Shown here in pieces: positions 6,014 through 9,257 of a DNA stretch of 9,257 nucleotides (position 1 is the first letter of the stretch; the number at the start of each line of letters is the position of its first letter). The translations under genes and the position numbers were made by a program. Below the pieces are notes generated by a model. That model did no database searches. It saw nothing but the letters and a program-made list of their open reading frames with translations, and was not told the DNA's origin. The DNA comes from Oscillospiraceae bacterium (lineage in GTDB: Bacteria > Bacillota_A > Clostridia > Oscillospirales > Ruminococcaceae). The DNA is taken from positions 1 to 9,257 of the forward strand of contig JAFSHE010000134.1 in NCBI GenBank assembly GCA_017440445.1, given 5' to 3'.

Positions 6014-7564
6014 ATGGAAGAAATGCGTATGGATAATACGATATGTATGAACGAGGTCATTTTTGATGGTCAGGCGGAGCAAGGTATAGAGCTTGATTAT
6101 GTCCTTCCTGACTATTGCCCTGAGATCTTCAAGATAATGAAATGTCGTATCATCCCTAAAATTCTCTCATACAGCATGGTAGGGGATACAAAAATTGTAT
6201 ATGATGGCTGTGCAGATATAAAAGTATTGTATCTTGCCGAGAACAGTCCTGCAATTCATTGTATTGAACAGCACTATACATATTCCAAAACAGTGGATAT
6301 AGGAAAAAAAGTCAACTTAGCAAAAGAAACTCCTGATATACGTATGCAAACGAAACCTGATTACTGTAACTGTCGTGCTGTAAGCGGCAGGAGAATTGAT
6401 ATAAGAGGTGCTGTTAGCACAAAAATACGAATTACAATGTGCAATGAATTTGAAATTCCATCTATACCCGATGGAGTTCAGGCACGCATCGAAAAAACAA
6501 ACTGCTGTAACAGACTTCGGAATACCGAAAAAACATTCTCAATACGAGAGGAAATAGAAACCGGTGCCTCAGGAATAAGCTGTATCCTAAGAAGCTGCTG
6601 CACACCTAAAGTCAACGACGTCAGAGTAATTGCTGACAAAGCAATCGTAAAAGGAACCATACTAATAAACGCTGCATACGGACTGAATGATGATACAAAT
6701 GTACAGGGTTGTTCGACAATAGAACGAATGACAGCAGAAATTCCCGTCAGCCAGATAATAGATATGGGTGGAATCGACGACAGTTTTTCATGCTCAGCGG
6801 AACTTGATATAATGTCGTGTGAACTTATTTCTTCTGTTGATAGCGGAATAATCTCCTGTAATATTCAAGCAGTATGCAGAATAAGCTGTCACAAAGAAAA
6901 TACCGTATCATTTACCACTGACGTATTCTCAACGGAATATGCAACAGAACATTCTACCAGAACGATCAAAGCGATACGTCAATTTATCCCTGTATCAAAG
7001 CAGTCAAACATCAAGTCATCGATCGAATCAGAATATGGAGAGCTTGAAATAGTGTGGGATTGTAGCAGTGATATCTACAATCTTGCATGCACTGTTTCAG
7101 ATGAAGGAAAGCTGTTTCTTACAGGTCTCATCTGCTATCAGCTCTTAGGTAAAACAACAGATGGACTTCCCTGCTTGTCGGAAAAACAAGAGGGCTTTGA
7201 ATGTGAGATATCATCCGAGCAAATACCAAAAAACCATACGCTCTCTTTCACTGCAACATGCATAGATACTGACTACTCACTTAAAACAGATGGTACTGTC
7301 GACCTCAATGCAATAATAGATTTCAATGGAACCATCTGTGAAACACAGGATATTCATACAATCGAAAATGTAATAATACATGAAGATAAACCAAAACATA
7401 AAAATAATGATTTTGCACTCAGGATATATTATGCTGACGGTACAGAGGACTGCTGGACAGTTGCCAAACGATATGACGCATCAGTAGATGCAATAATGAT
7501 AGAAAATGATATTCAGGACAGGGACCTGCCTCTCAACGGCATGGTACTTATCCCTTCAGTATAA
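6014..7564 (+). CDS. sipL: SipL-like spore coat morphogenesis protein (SPOCS/DUF3794 and LysM)
   Basis: A 516-residue protein that probably works in the mother-cell cytosol at the forespore surface, tying SpoIVA to the coat. The N-terminal SPOCS (DUF3794) unit is marked by ELDYVLPDYCPEIFKIMKC (26-44). Further SPOCS-like units lie at about 170-290 (VNDVRVIADKAIVKGTI) and 322-440 (FIPVSKQSNIK, GLICYQLLG). A C-terminal LysM-like domain spans about 466-514 (IYYADGTEDCWTVAKRYDAS, then ending GMVLIPSV). This is the domain order of C. difficile SipL, whose LysM region binds SpoIVA. There is no signal peptide. The ATG at 6014 has AGGAGG with 9 bases of spacing; the frame is open further upstream to 5885 but with only an unsupported TTG. 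Cysteine is unusually common: 27 of 516. spoIVA follows after 11 bases. The family is firm; calling it SipL rather than another DUF3794 protein rests on domain order and neighbour. Confidence 0.88.
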   Translation: MEEMRMDNTICMNEVIFDGQAEQGIELDYVLPDYCPEIFKIMKCRIIPKILSYSMVGDTKIVYDGCADIKVLYLAENSPAIHCIEQHYTYSKTVDIGKKVNLAKETPDIRMQTKPDYCNCRAVSGRRIDIRGAVSTKIRITMCNEFEIPSIPDGVQARIEKTNCCNRLRNTEKTFSIREEIETGASGISCILRSCCTPKVNDVRVIADKAIVKGTILINAAYGLNDDTNVQGCSTIERMTAEIPVSQIIDMGGIDDSFSCSAELDIMSCELISSVDSGIISCNIQAVCRISCHKENTVSFTTDVFSTEYATEHSTRTIKAIRQFIPVSKQSNIKSSIESEYGELEIVWDCSSDIYNLACTVSDEGKLFLTGLICYQLLGKTTDGLPCLSEKQEGFECEISSEQIPKNHTLSFTATCIDTDYSLKTDGTVDLNAIIDFNGTICETQDIHTIENVIIHEDKPKHKNNDFALRIYYADGTEDCWTVAKRYDASVDAIMIENDIQDRDLPLNGMVLIPSV

Positions 7565-7575
7565 GGAGATAAAAT

Positions 7576-9051
7576 ATGAACAATTCAATTTACGCAGACA
7601 TCGCCCGCCGTACAAACGGCAACATATATCTCGGAATAGTAGGCCCTGTTCGTTCAGGAAAATCTACTTTTATCAGTAAGTTTATGAACACACTGGTTAT
7701 ACCAAACATTGATGACGATTATCGGAAAGAACGTGCAAACGACGAACTTCCTCAATCCTCTGCAGGCAAAACAATAATGACTACCGAACCTAAATTTGTT
7801 CCTGAGGAGGCAGTATCAGTCACAATTGAGGATGGAGTTTCCATGAATGTCCGTCTTATTGACTGTGTAGGATACATAGTTCCAAGTGCGATCGGCTATA
7901 TCGAAAACGAGGCTCCCAGAATGGTGGTTACTCCCTGGTTTGAAGAAGAAATACCCTTTAACATGGCTGCTGAAGTCGGCACAAGAAAGGTGATAACCGA
8001 ACATTCTACCATTGGAATTGTAATAACAACAGATGGAAGTATTACAGATATCCCCCGAGAGGAGTATGCAGTGGCAGAAGAACGCATCATATCGGAGCTT
8101 GATGAGATAAATAAGCCTTTTGTAATACTTCTCAACTGTCAGAAACCCGAGTCTGAATATTGTGTATCCCTTGCTCATGAAATGTCAGAAAAATATGGTA
8201 CATCTGTTATCCCGATAAACTGTCTTGAACTTGATGAAGATAAGATCAAATCGATCCTTGGAGAAATATTACTTAAATTTCCCGTTTGTGAAATAGACAT
8301 CGAAATGCCAAAGTGGATAAACTCACTTGATAAAGAGCACTGGTTGAAAAAATCGGTATTCGGATGTATCAAGGAAGCAGCTTCAGAAATACATGGAATA
8401 AGCGATATAAAGGCAGCTGCAGAAAAAATGTCAGAATGTGAATACATTGAAACCGCTTCCCTATCGGCTCTTGATCTCGGAACAGGTACAGGGATAATCA
8501 ATATAGCGCCTCAGAAAGGACTATTTTATCAGATTCTTGGCGAAGCAACGGGACTTGACATCAACGATGAGGGCGACCTAATGTCCTGCATGATTGAGCT
8601 TGCCTCGATAAAGCGCAGATATGAGCGTGTCAGCAACGCACTTAGCGAGGTAGAATCAACAGGCTATGGAATCGTTCTTCCCTCTATGGAGGAGCTTACT
8701 CTTGAAGAACCTGAAATCATCCGACAGGGCGGAAAATACGGTGTTAGATTAAAGGCAAGCGCTCCATCCATCCACATGATGTCTGCAAATATCACAACTG
8801 AAATAAATCCCATTGTAGGAAGCGAGAAACAGAGCGAGGAACTTGTGGCTTATCTGCTCAATGATTTTGAAGAAAATCCTACCAAGATATGGGAGAGCAA
8901 CATCTTCGGTAAATCTCTTCATGACCTCGTAAACGAGGGACTACATAACAAGCTTTACCGTATGCCGTCAGATGCACGTATGAAACTTCAGGAAACAATC
9001 CAGCGTATCATTAATGATGGTTGCGGTGGACTGATCTGTATAATTCTATAA
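7576..9051 (+). CDS. spoIVA: Stage IV sporulation protein A, coat-basement ATPase
   Basis: A 491-residue protein, about the length of B. subtilis SpoIVA and similar throughout. It hydrolyses ATP to polymerise on the forespore outer membrane as the base of the spore coat and is needed for cortex assembly. It shows Walker A GPVRSGKST (23-31, Lys29), DELPQSSAGKTIMTTEPKF (56-74) with the sensor threonines, and LIDCVGY (94-100) with Asp96 as Walker B. Also present are EVGTRKVITEHSTIGIVITT (133-152), EPEIIRQGGKYGVRLKASAP (378-397) and the conserved C-terminus GGLICIIL. Cys483 and Cys488 stand where B. subtilis has Ser and Ala. The ATG at 7576 has AAGGAG 7 bases upstream; this Shine-Dalgarno overlaps the sipL stop codon, so the two are co-transcribed and possibly coupled. 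A terminator follows. Confidence 0.98.
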   Translation: MNNSIYADIARRTNGNIYLGIVGPVRSGKSTFISKFMNTLVIPNIDDDYRKERANDELPQSSAGKTIMTTEPKFVPEEAVSVTIEDGVSMNVRLIDCVGYIVPSAIGYIENEAPRMVVTPWFEEEIPFNMAAEVGTRKVITEHSTIGIVITTDGSITDIPREEYAVAEERIISELDEINKPFVILLNCQKPESEYCVSLAHEMSEKYGTSVIPINCLELDEDKIKSILGEILLKFPVCEIDIEMPKWINSLDKEHWLKKSVFGCIKEAASEIHGISDIKAAAEKMSECEYIETASLSALDLGTGTGIINIAPQKGLFYQILGEATGLDINDEGDLMSCMIELASIKRRYERVSNALSEVESTGYGIVLPSMEELTLEEPEIIRQGGKYGVRLKASAPSIHMMSANITTEINPIVGSEKQSEELVAYLLNDFEENPTKIWESNIFGKSLHDLVNEGLHNKLYRMPSDARMKLQETIQRIINDGCGGLICIIL

Positions 9052-9057
9052 TAACAT

Positions 9058-9092
9058 AGACCTGAAAGGTTGTACTTTTCAGGTCTTTTTTT
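9058..9092 (+). terminator. Intrinsic terminator of the sipL-spoIVA operon
   Basis: AGACCTGAAA (9058-9067) pairs perfectly with TTTCAGGTCT (9077-9086) across a 9-base loop and runs straight into a seven-base T-run (9086-9092). It begins 6 bases after the spoIVA stop. It is a classic Rho-independent terminator for plus-strand transcription. Confidence 0.93.
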
Positions 9093-9108
9093 ATTTGTTA
9101 TTCCATAA

Positions 9109-9137
9109 TTTACAGATTATTTTTTATACTTTATACT
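9109..9137 (+). promoter_or_regulatory. Upstream tandem sigma-A-type promoter
   Basis: TTTACA (9109-9114), 17 bases, TATACT (9132-9137). Spacing is ideal, with one mismatch to consensus in each hexamer. Its -10 shares a base with the -35 of the next promoter, so the two cannot be occupied at once. Confidence 0.45.
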
Positions 9138-9165
9138 TGACATATTAAATAAACAATGCTATAAT
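9137..9165 (+). promoter_or_regulatory. Consensus sigma-A promoter for the downstream regulator gene
   Basis: TTGACA (9137-9142) and TATAAT (9160-9165), both perfect, are separated by 17 bases. Transcription would start near 9172, about 40 bases before the ATG at 9213. A promoter this strong usually needs a repressor, which fits the palindrome directly downstream. Confidence 0.88.
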
Positions 9166-9169
9166 ACTG

Positions 9170-9186
9170 ATAATAATTACTATTAT
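9170..9186 (+). promoter_or_regulatory. Candidate Fur/PerR-type operator over the transcription start
   Basis: TAATAAT-T-ACTATTA (9171-9185) is a 7-1-7 inverted repeat with six of seven pairs matching; one more A-T pair extends it to 9170-9186. The layout and AT-rich half-sites resemble Fur-family boxes (PerR box TTATAAT-N-ATTATAA). A further TTATAAT half-site lies at 9189-9195. It covers the predicted start of transcription, so binding would repress. AT-rich sequence makes chance palindromes fairly likely. Confidence 0.45.
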
Positions 9187-9212
9187 GGTTATAATTTAGT
9201 GAAAGGATATGT

Positions 9213-9257
9213 ATGAAATTTTCAAAACAGAGAGAACTTATCTATAATCAGGTTATG
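9213..9257 (+). CDS. Probable Fur-family metal or peroxide regulator, N-terminal fragment
   Basis: Fifteen codons (MKFSKQRELIYNQVM) are in the window before the right edge. The ATG at 9213 has AAAGGA 5 bases upstream; the nearby ATG at 9209 is in a frame that soon stops. The SKQRELI stretch resembles the start of many clostridial Fur/PerR-type proteins, where S-x-Q-R-x-x-I begins the first DNA-binding helix. No metal-binding or dimerisation residue is visible in this fragment. The possible operator in its promoter region would fit autoregulation. Evidence is thin because so little sequence is present, and the subtype (Fur, Zur or PerR) cannot be told. Confidence 0.5.
   Translation, partial: MKFSKQRELIYNQVM

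Noticed and set aside
1..9257. Search for a mobile element, CRISPR array, phage or defence genes.
   Set aside because: All long conserved frames belong to core envelope, chromosome-transport or sporulation families; no transposase, integrase, direct-repeat array, tRNA or rRNA was seen.

Overview
The window looks like chromosomal DNA from a spore-forming member of the Clostridia. Base composition is moderately AT-rich. A full-length SpoIVA and a SipL-type SPOCS/LysM protein show that the lineage carries endospore genes. The style of the proteins suggests something near the Ruminococcaceae/Oscillospiraceae, but that is a guess. No mobile element, CRISPR array, tRNA or rRNA was seen.

Layout. 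Two operons diverge from a 332-base intergenic region (5682-6013). Leftward (minus strand), in order of transcription, are: a ClpP-like TepA/YmfB protease (4851-5681), a 64-residue YlzJ-like protein (4660-4854, ATGA overlap), undecaprenyl-diphosphatase UppP (3740-4612), a SpoIIIE/FtsK DNA translocase (870-3719), and the first 270 codons of a YgiQ-family radical SAM protein that runs off the left edge (1-810). Rightward are sipL (6014-7564) and spoIVA (7576-9051), 11 bases apart and ending in a clear intrinsic terminator. After that come two tandem sigma-A-type promoters, a near-perfect 7-1-7 palindrome over the predicted transcription start, and the first 15 codons of what is probably a Fur-family regulator cut by the right edge.

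How the genes work together. sipL and spoIVA encode partners in building the spore coat base: SpoIVA is the ATP-hydrolysing layer on the forespore outer membrane, and SipL binds it in Clostridioides difficile. The leftward operon keeps the tepA-ylzJ-spoIIIE order known from Bacillus subtilis, with the lipid-carrier phosphatase gene uppP inserted. SpoIIIE-type translocases pump chromosomes through closing septa. Most of the window can therefore be read as a sporulation and division locus.

The most interesting unexplained structure is the tepA leader. A strong sigma-A-type promoter gives a leader of about 160 bases. It holds a possible 22-codon leader ORF that ends inside the 5' arm of a long imperfect hairpin, and the hairpin's 3' arm contains most of the tepA Shine-Dalgarno. 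This would suit translational control, but it rests on reading the sequence alone.
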